64,000 nt of DNA from Hanleya hanleyi (taxonomy: Eukaryota > Mollusca > Polyplacophora > Lepidopleurida > Hanleyidae). Within the stretch, counting starts at the first letter, position 1. Every line of letters begins with the position of its first letter. This document shows, piece by piece, positions 1 to 9,880 of this stretch. Both the position numbers and the translations under genes were made by a program. The stretch is from NCBI GenBank assembly GCA_036873755.1, contig JAVTVY010025246.1, positions 1 through 64,000 of the forward strand, written 5' to 3'. The notes under the pieces were generated by a model that was not told the origin of the DNA, ran no database searches, and was given only the letters and a program-made list of their open reading frames with translations.

Positions 1-97
1 CATCCAGGTCAAAAGGTCAAAGGTCCCCCTTCCGGCAATGTTCGGCCCTCTCCGGGCCAATAGATAGCCTTTATCCGCCCTCCCGAAGCACCCATGA
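1..97. repeat. Polinton copy 1, left terminal inverted repeat (partial)
   Basis: This stretch is matched in inverted orientation at about 9088-9183, with few differences by eye. The two arms frame copy 1. The left arm runs off the window start, so its true length is unknown. Polintons normally end in long terminal inverted repeats, which fits. Short relatives of the motif recur at 49.9-50.2 kb and 62.6-62.9 kb. Confidence 0.75.
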
Positions 98-100
98 TCA

Positions 101-286
101 CGCCATAGCATTATAGTATGGGGCCGAGTGTGTGTACATCCGGGTCCTCAGTGTGCGCGCGAATGACGTCACATCCGCATGTAAACGTTACGCCATAGCA
201 TTATAGCATGGGGCCGAGTGTGTGTACATCCGAGTCCTCAGTGTGCGCGCGAATGACTTCACTATGACGTCACATCCGCATGTAAA
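101..286. repeat. Two tandem 90-bp units inside the element end
   Basis: Unit 1 (101-186) and unit 2 (191-286) both start CGCCATAGCATTATAG and both contain a 'catccg(g/a)gtcctca' block, GCGCGCGAATGAC and 'catccgcatgtaaac'. Unit 2 carries an 11-bp internal insertion. These are subterminal repeats between the inverted repeat and the first gene. No coding sequence is seen from 1 to 512. Confidence 0.8.
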
Positions 287-459
287 CACACCCATAACGG
301 TTCCTCCAGCGCGGATGTGCTGTGATGGAGGGGATAATAAAAGGATTTACCTGTAATCTTTGTTGTTGTTGCTCTCTTCTTGGACTAACCAATCAGAATA
401 GTACGTATCACGGTCTACACCCGTAGAGCTACGTATAGGCGCGTATGTGTGACATGGTC

Positions 460-466
460 TATAAAA
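460..466 (+). promoter_or_regulatory. TATA box of ORF A, copy 1
   Basis: TATAAAA lies 46 bases before the ATG at 513. The same TATA box and flanks are conserved before ORF A of copy 2 (14200-14206), so the position is under common descent and is a likely RNA polymerase II promoter. Confidence 0.6.
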
Positions 467-512
467 CACGTCCCTCTGGATCCCACACCCCCATTACTAC
501 GGTTGCAGAGCC

Positions 513-1348
513 ATGACGGACACCCATCCCTATGCAACTCGAATTTTACAGCATGCGACCGTGGTTAATTCACTTACGGGTTACCGAGCAGTGGTTCGGT
601 CCATGTTTGCAGATGGCGACGACAACGAGGGGCGACGCCAGATCCTGAAAGAGTTCATAGACGCGGTCCTCGACAGAGTGGACTCGATAGAGAGGTGTGC
701 TATCATTCACCACTACTGGACTATGACAGCCATCCTTGATGCCCGGGCTATGGACCACGAGCGCTCACGCCGGAACCAGCGACGGCTCGTTGGCCTTGTA
801 ATGGTCTTTGCGTGTCAGAGTGTGTGTCATTCATCCTTCCTCATTGGTTTAACCATGTCACCAGTCCTACGAGCCATCCTGCCCCTTACACACCAGGTGG
901 GGTTACACGTCTATGAGGATAAAGTCACCATCGTTGAAGACCGTGGAGCTGTTTGCTTGTCGCGCGCTGAGACCGTATCGAATACGGTTACGCTACACAG
1001 TGACGGCTAGACCAAATTTAAACGGGTGTTGAGCGGTGAACTCGATGGGAACCTCATCCACATAGATAATGCCAACTACGTACACCGTGAACCTCTTTCA
1101 TGGGCCGTTACCAAGACCCTGCGCGAGGCTTCACCCTAGACCCCTATCTGTGGACAGCCTTCGAGAAAGTGGTGCCTATTGTGGATCAGCTGTTTACACC
1201 GGACGAGCGGTCAGCTGTTCAGTTGGAGTGGGCTCGTGCTCTGAGTGAAGCGGCGGCAGAACCCAATGAACAAATTATCAAACCTAGCAATGAAGCGAAG
1301 GCAGACGACGATGCAATTGATTATCCGGCTAGACTGTCAGCCCAGTGA
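513..1348 (+). pseudogene. Fused and broken ORF A/ORF B, Polinton copy 1
   Basis: The frame opens exactly like ORF A of copy 2 (14253-14579). A deletion of roughly 160 bases near 796-815 removes the end of ORF A and the ORF B promoter and runs straight into ORF B, giving a 165-residue fused reading frame that stops at 1010. The rest of ORF B continues at 1011-1348, partly readable from 1100, with a stop and shifted frame in between. The predicted C-terminal membrane anchor of ORF A is lost. The function of the parent genes is unknown: ORF A is a small helical protein and ORF B a PC4-like candidate. Copy 2 shows the separate intact forms. I regard this as a degraded copy, although the fusion frame itself is open for 498 bases. 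Confidence 0.7.
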
Positions 1349-1441
1349 CATGACCACTCGGTCCTTTGATCTCACGTCATAAACTTTTCCTCCCTATCAA
1401 TACGAGAGACAGTCAAATCTTGTACCATTCACGTACTGACC

Positions 1442-1915
1442 ATGACGAAGCATATAATACAGGCGTTTCTCAGCTTGACCCCCGAGGTCTTCCTGCACGT
1501 CTATGCAGATAAGGTCGATATCATGGAGGTGGTGGAGACATCTGTGATACGGACCCTACACAACCGTGCCCGGCTAACATTCGTCTGTCCCGGGAGGGCT
1601 GGACCAAATTCAAACGGGTGTTGTCTGGTGAACTGGACGGCGACCTCATCCACTTGTGTGTACATCCGACGCGGCACCTTTTTTGCTCAATTGGCTCGGC
1701 TAGATGGGGGTATAGTGCATTTTACCCTTCACCCTGTTCTATGGTCTGCATTGGAAGATGCCGTGGCAGATGTGGATCAAGTGCTTATGGAGGAAGAGCG
1801 GTCATCAAACGAGTTGAACTGGTCATTTACCATGGACAATGTGCTGGCAGAAGCCAACGAAGAAAATCAGAAAGAAACTCCGGTCCAAGATATACCCGTT
1901 CTAAATAAACGATAG
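1442..1915 (+). pseudogene. ORF C, copy 1, with compensating frameshifts
   Basis: The counterpart of the 151-residue ORF C of copy 2 (15303-15758). The frame is open for 157 residues, but residues of about 31-72 do not match copy 2 and are readable in another frame. The simplest explanation is one frameshift and a second that restores the frame. The C-terminal part again matches: an FTLHP-type strand, then W, SALED and a VDQ helix. It is therefore a full-length open frame with a scrambled middle that would destroy the first half of the PC4-like fold. It is preceded by a TATA-like 'ctatcaatacgagagacag' at about 1395, where copy 2 has a proper TATAAATA. Confidence 0.65.
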
Positions 1916-1945
1916 AGCCAGGGTCCATCATCATCATTCGTCACC

Positions 1946-2979
1946 ATGAAGAGCTGGGAGAAGCTGTTGGATAACTTATACTACAGTCCCGACAGTCCGG
2001 CGGCCTATAGTGCATTGTCGGCTCTCTATCGGGCGGCCAAACCTCAGGGGATACAACGTGCCCAAGTCCGAGATTGGTTAAAAAACAAGACACCTATACC
2101 TTACATCGATCTGTCCGTCGCCATTTTCTACGGAACCGGGTCATCGTGGGTGGTATAGATGCCCAGTGGCAAGCGGATTTGGTCGATATGAGCGCCTTTG
2201 GCCAATATAACGATGGGAATCGGTGCATCGATATCCTGTCAAAGTGTGCGTGGGTGGTACCCATCCGGACGAAAACGGGGGCGAATCCCATAGCGGCGTT
2301 CAAGGACATCTTCAAGACCGGGCGCAAACCCTTGTATTTGCAAACCGACACGGCACGGAATTCCTCAACAGACCATTCCAACAGTTTCTGAAAGTCCAGA
2401 AGGTGTTTTTCTTCCATACGTACGAGACCAAGGCTTCCATTCAACAGGACATTCAAAGGCCGCATGTATAAATATTTCAACTATAAGAATACAAGGCGGT
2501 ATATCGATGTTCTCCCGAAACTTGTGAGTGGCTACAATCGAGCCTATCACCGGAGTATACAGAGAGCCCCCATTACTGTGACCCAACGCAGTGAAGCCCA
2601 AGTCCGGCGTGTCTTGTACCCCAGGCAATCGCAGCCAACGCCGAAGGAGGTGTTCAAGGTCGGGGACCCTGTACGGCTCAGTAAAGTCAAAGGTCAATTT
2701 GAGAAAAGTAACTTGCCCAACTGGAGCGATGAGCACTGCCTGATTAAACGGCGCCTACCCGGACAGCAGCGAGTCTATGAACTGGAAGATCTTCAAGGGG
2801 AATCGTTTTACGAGACGGAATTACAGCCTGTCGTAAAAAGAAAGCAAGACTACTACACGGTGGAGCAAATTTTGAAAACGGAATGTCGACGTGGCAAACT
2901 GTTTCATTTCGTCAAATGCAAAGGCTGGGCCAGTTCCTTCAATTCCTGGCTCGCGGCCAACCAGATGAAACGACTATAA
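1946..2979 (+). pseudogene. Polinton integrase, copy 1, broken
   Basis: Homologue of the intact 357-residue integrase at 15797-16870. The N-terminal 50 residues read correctly to about 2085, then a one-base insertion in a run of A shifts the frame (stop at 2156-2158). The core domain is spread over three frames, with small deletions near 2225, 2350 and 2430-2455 that affect the second Asp and the catalytic Glu region. The C-terminal part from 2464 is open again and ends in the chromodomain. The gene cannot make an active enzyme. It sits 31 bases after ORF C, as in copy 2. Confidence 0.85.
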
Positions 2980-3035
2980 AGCCAGACACCACTACCGTCA
3001 TCCTTCATTCCACGTTCGACCATGATCACGGTGAT

Positions 3036-3361
3036 ATGGACAAACAGCAGCTGCCTCTGAACACAGCGTCTCCCAAAACGCGCAAAGCGCAATTGGGCTT
3101 TGTGGTGATATTGCTGACCCTGCTGAGTGTGTTGTACGGAGGTGTGTTTCACGACGTAGCCTATCTCAGCACTCTACTTAGAACCTAGAACTCCAGCTGT
3201 GAGTGGCAGTCAAACCAGTCTACAGACCTTCTCTACACCAGTCAACCCCGTGATCGAAACGAGTCCAGTCATCACCACCACCACACCACGTGTATAAGCC
3301 ACATCAAGCTCCACACGTTGCTGTTGTACCCACCACCCCAGTTCACTCGTACCAAATTTAC
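3036..3361 (+). pseudogene. ORF D membrane protein, copy 1, broken
   Basis: It starts at the same ATG context as ORF D of copy 2 (16927) and keeps the N-terminal hydrophobic segment, but stops at 3186-3188, just after the membrane segment. A degraded Thr/Pro-coding stretch (ACC/CCA-rich) can be followed to about 3361. The function is unknown. In copy 2 it is a single-pass membrane protein with a long Thr/Pro-rich tail. Confidence 0.65.
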
Positions 3362-3650
3362 AATTACAACACATATAAGGGAAGTGGGAAGAAGTACCGA
3401 CATACTGACAGAGCCACATGACTTCACAGTATAATCTTCCGGTTAACCTATCCTAAAGCACATACCAAGTATCTAACGATTGGTGATATGTGTTGTATCT
3501 CGGGTACGCATTTATTGTACCTGTTCATGTGGCAACTTGGATGATATGACCACACGGCGCCTAGCACCGGCATAAGCGGAATTAGATACAAATCTAGAGA
3601 GCTATGATGGAAATGCTCTGACAACTCGTATATTGGTAATTGGTGAGCTG
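3362..3650. other. Non-homologous filler replacing the ATPase start
   Basis: Copy 2 has no counterpart of this stretch, which separates the ORF D remnant from the ATPase remnant. It contains a local duplication of 'tgacaactcgta' (about 3618 and 3658). No gene, transposon end or target duplication is recognised. Confidence 0.5.
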
Positions 3651-3651
3651 T

Positions 3652-4164
3652 TTCGCTGTGACAACTCGTACACTGGGGGTTACCACGACAGCGGGTACTC
3701 CTTCAACCGAATGGCAGGAAGCGTATGCAGCAATGCCCCACATCACGTTCGTGGAAGGCCTACCCAACCTGGCCGATTTGGAACCGGACACCTTGGTGGT
3801 TCTGGATGATCTCATGGCGGAGACGGATGCGCGGGTCACCCAACTCTTTACCAAAGGCAGCCATCATCGACGGCTCAGCATCATCTACAATGTGCAGAAT
3901 CTGTTCAGTAAAAACAAAGAACATCGCAACATCAGCTTAAAATCTTGGGTCTTCAAAAACCCGAGAGATACCACCCAACTGCTGCACCTGGCGAGACAGA
4001 TTTACCCCGGCCGTACACCGTTTGCGTTGCAAGCCTTTAAAGATGCGACAACCCCTCAGCACGGGTATATGCTCTTCGACCTGAAGCAAGCCACCCCCGA
4101 CCACCTTCGACTACGGACCGGTATCTTTGCCGGAGAGACCCACCACGTGTACATGCAAAAATAA
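3652..4164 (+). pseudogene. Packaging ATPase, copy 1, lacking Walker A
   Basis: From about 3707 the protein matches the copy 2 ATPase (17415-18023): it keeps the Walker B segment (LVVLDD), the following strand and the C-terminus up to the stop at 4162-4164. The first 45-50 residues, including the P-loop GPTGSGKT, are missing and replaced by unrelated sequence. A short internal deletion near 3945 removes the residues around 'NAHYMV'. Without a P-loop it could not hydrolyse ATP. The FtsK/HerA-type ATPase family pumps DNA into capsids of Polinton-like and other double jelly-roll viruses. Confidence 0.8.
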
Positions 4165-4167
4165 TGT

Positions 4168-4224
4168 AAACACACCCACAGTGGCCCCCCAGCTGGGGTG
4201 TGTGTTTGATGTTGGGATAATAAA
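4168..4224 (+). terminator. Hairpin and polyA signal after the ATPase, copy 1
   Basis: AAACACACCC at the stop codon pairs with GGGTGTGTGTTT about 20 bases later, followed by AATAAA at 4219-4224. The hairpin is conserved after the ATPase of copy 2 (18027-18070), where the polyA hexamer is altered to 'aataga'. This probably marks a transcript 3' end between two gene groups. Confidence 0.5.
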
Positions 4225-4321
4225 AGAATTAATACAACATCATGGTTGACTTTGTCTCTGTTCAATATTTAGGAGGTAGCCCGCAAAAGGACAGGGTTGT
4301 GGGTTCTAGCATTAGTTGTAC

Positions 4322-4666
4322 ATGATGTCTGCGCGAGTACGGAAGCACGCCCCGACGCTCTGTGTATTGAAGACGGCTCCACCCGAGTTGGTCCGAACCA
4401 TTGTACGCGGCGCGGACCCTGACCATGTACGCTGTCTGTGCGAGATCGGGTACAACCTGTTAAAAGGCAACGTACCACTGACTCCGACTTAGAAGACCAA
4501 GTTGGCCAAGCATAAGACAGGTTTCCGAACCCTAGTCCAGAAGCGAGTCTCTCAAACACAAAAGAAAAAGGTGTTACAGAAAGGCGGCTTTCTCGGGGCC
4601 ATCTTAGCACCGTTGGCCGCTTCCGTGTTGGGTCTAGTATTGGGTGCACTCTCCGGCCGACAATGA
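4322..4666 (+). pseudogene. Gene E, conserved Polinton protein, copy 1
   Basis: Aligns along its whole length with gene E of copy 2 (18179-18523). An in-frame TAG at 4490-4492 replaces the Gln codon seen in copy 2 and truncates it at half length. The basic N-terminus and the Gly/Ala/Leu-rich C-terminus are otherwise recognisable. The stop overlaps the ATG of gene F (4663) in the same ATGA arrangement as copy 2. Confidence 0.75.
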
Positions 4667-5476
4667 ACCACACGAAAAAAATGGTCCTCGTCGAACCTCG
4701 GCTCCTTCAAAACCTCCAATCGCCCTACCCTTTCCCACGTACGGTGAAGACGATAAACACCCTCGATGAAGAGATGCAACAGATCTTACAAAGACCGGGA
4801 TTAAGCGACAGTGAGAAAGTACAACAGTACAATGAGACGCTTCAGCGGTACATGACGTTCATGGACCAATACAAAACCCTCTCTACCCCAGCATCACCAC
4901 CACCACCACGCGACACACCGCCGACCTCAGCACCGCTCCAACAGCCGCCATTACCAGGGGTACCACCCACAGCCCCACAGTGGATCGAAGACGAAGTCCT
5001 GAAGAGTGTCCCTGCATCGTTCAAGAAACAAGCTGGCCTGGTATTACAACGGGTGAAACAGAATCCTAACATGACTTGGAATGATAAGGGTGAACGACTG
5101 GTACAGAATCAGGTGGTCACCGGTACCCACATGACAGATTTACTGATAACTGATGCGTCAACGCAGGTCGCTCACGGATCCTCGAGGATGGGAGGTCTTT
5201 GCTCAAGGCTTGAAAGACATGCATGTACCACAGGAATTGGTGGGGAACCCCCAGCGCTGGACCTGGATACAGCGTGACCTGCAATCACCGAGTCGTGTAC
5301 AACGACAGACGCGACTCCCACATACTTGGGAAGCCGAGTGAGAACCGGAGTCACCACCCAAAACACCCTCATGGCGAGCACGCTCTTTTCATCCCTATTC
5401 AACATTTATGACAGGTAGCAAGTCACCGCGACGAACACGACGCCGGGTGCAACCGCCCAAGGCCTGGAAAAACTAA
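4663..5476 (+). pseudogene. Gene F, conserved Polinton protein, copy 1
   Basis: The first 160 codons match gene F of copy 2 (18520-19314): an N-terminal helical domain, a Pro-rich linker, then a second domain with a W..KGE and GTHMTDL signature. A frameshift near 5140 leads to a stop at 5275-5277. The remainder, including the basic Pro/Ser/Arg-rich tail, is readable only in other frames up to about 5476. It would make a truncated protein at best. Confidence 0.75.
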
Positions 5477-5512
5477 TAAAACCAAAGGCAGCAGCAGGAA
5501 AGCTCAGTCACT

Positions 5513-6300
5513 ATGTTTTACCTCACCCTACCCAGTAACAGTTCGCTCGATGTGTTTCCTGACAACACCTTGGCCAAGTACGTGATCCAGTTACCGCAAC
5601 CCTTGCATTTACCCGGACGCTGGGAATGTAGACTCGTGAATATCCAATACCCTTACTCGTGGTACAACGTGCGAGCCAATGAAGTGTGGTACGAGGTGAC
5701 CTACGAAGGGAAAGACACCCGACTCACTCTCCTCGACGGCCAATGCGATACCCCCAAGAAGTTCATACAGAGGCTGACAAGACTGTTGCATTATAAGGCT
5801 CTACGGGAGGTCACGAATACTTAAAAACACATAAAAACCTTTCCCTTCAAGAATCACGTGGACTTCGATTACAACGCACACAACGACAAGGCACAGATCA
5901 TCTCCACCGCCAACGTGAGTGTCGTCATGAGTCCTATCCTACAGCAAATGCTGGGTCTCGCTCACCCGACCTACACGGAACCATCCGAGGACCATGGCCA
6001 TATCCCGATGGATATGAAGTCGGGTATGTACGGACTCTACGTCTACTCGAACGTGGTCGACAACCACATCGTGGGCGATATCAACACACCTCTGTAACGG
6101 ATGGTCCCCATTTAAAAGACGTATAGAGATCAAGTCACCCACAGTTTCACCCACATGCTCTACCTACCCGTACGACAAACGACAGCAACACTATCACGGT
6201 GGATATAAGAGATGACACGGGAGGACCGGTCGCATTCCAACGAGGGAAAGTGGTGCTGACACTTCATTTCCGACAAGCACGTTCTCCCCACTTTGTATAA
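5513..6300 (+). pseudogene. Penton-like minor capsid protein, copy 1
   Basis: The start (MFYLTLPSNSS) and the first 103 codons are clean. A TAA follows at 5822-5824, and further frame disruption lies near 6097 and 6115-6190. The C-terminus resumes at about 6200-6300 and matches copy 2. The N-terminal pattern (short strand, PDN, LPxPLxLPGxWECxLVxIQYPYSWYN) is typical of the single jelly-roll penton homologue of Polintons and adintoviruses, which sits at capsid vertices. The stop codon TAA overlaps the next ATG (6300), suggesting coupled arrangement. Between the two copies, each lesion is private. Confidence 0.75.
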
Positions 6301-6703
6301 TGAAAGTACCTTACGAGTGCGATGCACGCAGCTATATGGACTGTTATGCCCAACAGGCCGGGGGTGTCCTTCCGGTCTTTAGCGGCGCATGCATGCAACG
6401 AGGACACGAGCTGGGGAACATACTCGGGAGTATCGTCAAAACGTTCTTACCATTGGTGACGCGTGGGGTAAAAGCAATCGGCAAACAATCGATACGCAGT
6501 GGACTGCAAGTGGCCGGTGATGTCTTGTGGGTACGGCACCCAAAGAAGCACTGAAACGACGGACCCAAGAAGCAGGAGGTGTGTTGGTCGCCGAAGCACA
6601 ACGCACCGTAGGGAATAAAATACCTGCACCGCCGAGACCACGCACCAGTCGACGACCGACCCAGCGACGACGCACATCGAAGACCCAGGATACCTTTTCT
6701 TAA
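6300..6703 (+). pseudogene. pVI/pX-like minor capsid protein, copy 1
   Basis: The counterpart of the intact gene at 20134-20538. Codons 1-76 agree. A frameshift at about 6528 (a Gly/Ala stretch altered) gives an early stop at 6552-6554. The basic Arg/Pro/Ser tail is still readable in another frame to the TAA at 6701-6703. See the copy 2 entry for the family reasoning. Confidence 0.7.
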
Positions 6704-6706
6704 AAC

Positions 6707-8012
6707 ATGTCCTTAATCCACGCAGAGGCCTGCCCCTCCACCAACAGTGAGTTTGATTTGTGAACCGTCCCGCCCACACAGACCAGTGCCGAACAAAGAT
6801 TATGGAAAAGGAGCATCTCCCGCTCTCCAGCATCAACGAAACAGGGCCCATCGAGTTCACCATCATTAATGCGGATACGGCCTATGTGGATTTAGCCCAA
6901 ACGTACTTGTACGTGAAAGCCAAGATCGTCAATGGGGATGGCTCCAGAATCGTCGACAATGCTACGGTGGGCCCGACGAATCTCTGGCTGCACTCTATGT
7001 TTCAACAGGTCGATATTTTTCTCAGCGACAAACTCATCAGTGACTCGACCAACACGTACCCCTATCGAGCCTACATCGAGACGCTGTTGTCGTATGGACG
7101 AGAAGCCAAAAATTGTCAGCTGACAGCCGCTTCATTCTACCAGGACACAGCCGAGCACATGGGCACAGTGGACAATGCGGGATATAACAAACGAAAGGCT
7201 TTCACCGCGAACGGCGCCTCGGTGTATCTCATGGGTCGACTGCACGCAGACCTTTTCATGCAAGACCGGTACCTCTTGAACAAGATCCCCATCAAAATCC
7301 GACTGATACGGGCGCCTCCGACCTTCGCCTTGATGGCAACTGACGTAGACGGACATGTAGCCGACTATAAGATGGTCATCCAAGACGCAGTCCTGTATGT
7401 CCTAAAGTGAAACCGAATCCAGCCGTTCAATTGGGACACCTCAAAGCCTTGGAAAAACCCCCAGCCCAGTACCCTATCCGACGGGTGAAAACCAAAGTGC
7501 TCTCTGTGCCTGCTGGAAATATAAGCGCCAACAAAGAAAACCTGTTCCTGGGGGAACTACCCAAACGATTGATCCTGGCCTGTGTGGACAATACCAGTTT
7601 CAGCGGAGCCTACCCAGAGAACCCGTTTGACCTTAAACATTTCGGCATCAATTTTGTGGCCCTGCATGTGGACGGACAACAGGTTCCAGCCACGGACTTA
7701 GCACCGAAATTTGGGATCGGGATTTTCATTCAAGCCTACCAGAGCCTGTTTACAGCCACCGGTCAAATCAACCAGGACGAAGGGAATATGATCAGTCGGG
7801 AGGACTACGCGAACGGATGCAGGTTGTTCTGTTTCGATCTGACTCCCATCTTAGAGAACGACCATCAGCTGGCCCTCGCCAAGCAAGGCAATTTACGGTT
7901 GGAAATCCACTTTGCAAGAGCCCTCCGGATCACCGTCAATGTGATCGGCTACGCCGAATTTGACAACATCATTCAAGCGGACAAGGCGCGCAAGTGTGAC
8001 TTAGCCACCTGA
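6707..8012 (+). pseudogene. Major capsid protein (double jelly-roll), copy 1
   Basis: The longest capsid copy here, about 434 codons. Damage: a TGG-to-TGA stop at about 6761, a frameshift near 6800 and a one-base loss near 7400 (reading ends at 7408-7410 and resumes at 7407). The rest is clean to the TGA at 8010-8012. The N-terminal half has the segments HLPLSS, GPIEFTI, TYLYVKAKI, a W-L-H-S-F-QQVD-I-LSDKL block and TYPYRAYIETLLSYG. This is the signature of the hexon-like capsid of Polintons and adintoviruses, which forms the trimers of an icosahedral shell. It is directly followed, one base later, by the protease gene, which processes such capsids. The copy 2 gene is truncated, so this is the only one with its C-terminal jelly-roll. 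Confidence 0.85.
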
Positions 8013-8013
8013 C

Positions 8014-8487
8014 ATGGAGACAGACCCGATTACCACTGTGCTGGAGAATGACCCAGGGACACGTATGGTCTTTCAAGGGGTGTTCGCCCGAGATGTGTTC
8101 CCATTAGACAGTGTGTATCCTGCTGCTTACGTTCTCAACACGGACCCGATGGATCGGCCCGGTCAACACTGGGTGGCCGTGTGCTTGACAGAAGCGCAGG
8201 GCGAATACTTTAACCCGTACGGCCTGCCACCCCTCCATCCCAAATTAACAGACTTCATGGATCAAGGCACAGAGACGTGGTGTTGGAACAGTCAAACGTT
8301 GCAAAGCCTGACCAGTAGCGTGTGCGGACAATATTGCTTGTTTTACCTGTACCATCGATGCCGGGCAAGAACCTTATCTACCATCGTACAGATGTTTGAC
8401 GAGTACCCCAAGGCCAAGGACCGAGATGTACTCGTATATGACTGGGCCGCCCATCATTGCAATGTACAAGCCCCGTTCTGGGCTTAA
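8014..8487 (+). CDS. Adenain-type cysteine protease, intact
   Basis: 157 residues with an undamaged frame, starting one base after the capsid stop. The expected catalytic layout of adenovirus-type (C5/Ulp1-fold) proteases is present: His52 in GQHWVAV, Asn67 in EYFNPYG at the acidic/amide position, Gln97 as the oxyanion residue and Cys104 in SSVCGQYC, seven residues later. Such enzymes cleave capsid and core precursors during maturation of Polinton and adintovirus particles. The length fits a compact family member. It is the only gene of copy 1 without an obvious lesion, but with the rest broken its expression is doubtful. The last gene of the rightward block, it ends in a set of repeated hairpins and a polyA signal. 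Confidence 0.85.
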   Translation: METDPITTVLENDPGTRMVFQGVFARDVFPLDSVYPAAYVLNTDPMDRPGQHWVAVCLTEAQGEYFNPYGLPPLHPKLTDFMDQGTETWCWNSQTLQSLTSSVCGQYCLFYLYHRCRARTLSTIVQMFDEYPKAKDRDVLVYDWAAHHCNVQAPFWA

Positions 8488-8568
8488 GTTCTTTCACGTA
8501 AAGCCCCCTGTTCTGGGCTTAAGTTCTATCGATTTCAATGTACAAGCCCCCTGTTCTGGGCTTCAGTT
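8460..8568 (+). repeat. Three hairpin repeats overlapping the protease stop
   Basis: Three imperfect units (8460-8492, 8500-8527, 8537-8568) contain AAGCCCC..GTTCTGGGCTT, each able to fold as an AAGCCC/GGGCTT stem. The first unit is the end of the protease coding sequence itself, so the coding end seems to have been duplicated twice downstream. Confidence 0.7.
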
Positions 8569-8610
8569 TTCACGTGGTTGTTCTCACGTTGTTGTTGTTA
8601 TTTATTGTTG

Positions 8611-8616
8611 AATAAA
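8611..8616 (+). terminator. PolyA signal after the protease
   Basis: AATAAA, 124 bases after the protease stop and just after the hairpin repeats; likely 3' end of the capsid-block transcript. Confidence 0.5.
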
Positions 8617-8619
8617 AAA

Positions 8620-9010
8620 ACAAAATGAGATCTCACAAAAACCCCTGTATTGTGTGTTTTCTGTGTGAGCATAAAACAAGCGGCTATGAAGGCTATAACA
8701 GGCATGTGGGATTCAGTCAAACTGGCTTTGAACACCGTTGAGAAAGTAGCCAATCAGTGGCCTAGGATGGAGCCAAATGTAACCAATCAATGTCCAGAAA
8801 ACAATGCAAGAACACTGCAGTAAAAAAGAGAGCCAATGAAATCAGCCCACAGATCAAGTACATGTTTTGGTCTAGGTTAAGAGCGGGCATTCCAGCACAA
8901 AACTGTTGACGAGGAGTTACAAGTTACAAGAGCAACAGGTGGATTGAAAAAACTATAGAGTTTCGTGTACTAGTTCTAGGGTTTCATGTAATTTTCCGTG
9001 TTACGGTTCT
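8620..9010. other. AT-rich gap between protease and terminal module
   Basis: No open frame or structural feature is recognised. In ordinary Polintons the DNA polymerase lies between the last capsid gene and the terminus; it is absent here. Confidence 0.5.
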
Positions 9011-9013
9011 GAG

Positions 9014-9480
9014 AAAATCTGAGGGTTCCCCACTGGCCATTTAACATGGGCATAGTGCTGGCGATATTGTCGGGGACCCTGTGCATTCCATGGGTGCTTC
9101 GAGAGGGCGGATAAAGGCTATCTATTGGCCCGGAGAGGGCCGAACATTGCCGTAAGGGGGACCTTTGACATTTTGACCTGGATGTGACCTTTGACCTTTT
9201 GACCCGAAGTTCACCCGCGCACTTCCGGTGATGTCGCGCAGGCGGTCGGCCGGATAACCCGCGCGCGCGCTCGGCCGGGTGACCCGCGCAGGCGTGCGGC
9301 TGGGCCGGGCCGGGGAAAACCCGGATGGAAAATCCCGGATGTTGAAACCCCGGGTGTTGAAGAGGTCCCGGGTGTTCTAGTACATGCATTCCATCAGTCT
9401 ACGGACTAAGGAAAAATTGGAACTCTGCTGTGTTCGGAGGTAGTTTTTGGTCATTCTGAAAACCGGAAGTGACGTCACAC
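9014..9480. repeat. Polinton copy 1, right terminal region
   Basis: It contains three parts. 9016-9090 ('ggttccccact.gccattta' to 'gtcggggacc') recurs at 50.1-50.2 kb and 62.6-62.7 kb. 9088-9183 is the inverted match of 1-97. 9230-9480 is a GC-rich part with repeated 'cccggatg/cccgggtgttg' motifs whose inverted relative is at 13560-13720. The GC-rich part holds runs of CGCGCG. This is the terminal inverted-repeat region of the element. Confidence 0.7.
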
Positions 9481-9529
9481 ACTTGCGCAGACCCACCAAA
9501 CCACGTAACCTGCGTAATAACCTGCATGG

Positions 9530-9880
9530 AAAAACCCCGGATGTAAGATGAGTACCCTAATTTTACATGCACCCACCCAGCCCGGAGACCGATATTAGCC
9601 CCCACTAGACATGGTTTATAGAAGTTTTTCCCCTATTGTAGGGGTAAAGTCCGTGTTCCACTTTTTATACTTTCGGGACAAATCCTAAATTTACATACAG
9701 CCACTCCCCCACCCTATCTCTCTCAGCAAGCCCGGATAAGCCAGGAACCGATATTAGCCCTTTGGGATAGGGTTGATGGGAGTTTTCCCCTGTTGTAGGG
9801 GTAAAGTCCGTGTTCCGCTCTTTATATTTTCGGGACAAATCCTAATTTTACATGCGCCCACACATGACTGGTTTTCCCTC
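9530..9880. repeat. Two inverted copies of the 154-bp terminal tandem unit
   Basis: Two repeats, each containing 'gtaaagtccgtgttcc', a TATA-like 'ctttttata', 'cgggacaaatcc' and 'ttacat'. They are the reverse-complement relatives of the 154-bp tandem array at 12501-12890. The two sets point toward each other across 9.9-12.5 kb. Confidence 0.7.

Noticed and set aside
1..9480. A free-living adenovirus genome
   Set aside because: Adenoviruses lack an integrase; the gene set and order fit Polinton/adintovirus elements, and many genes are broken.
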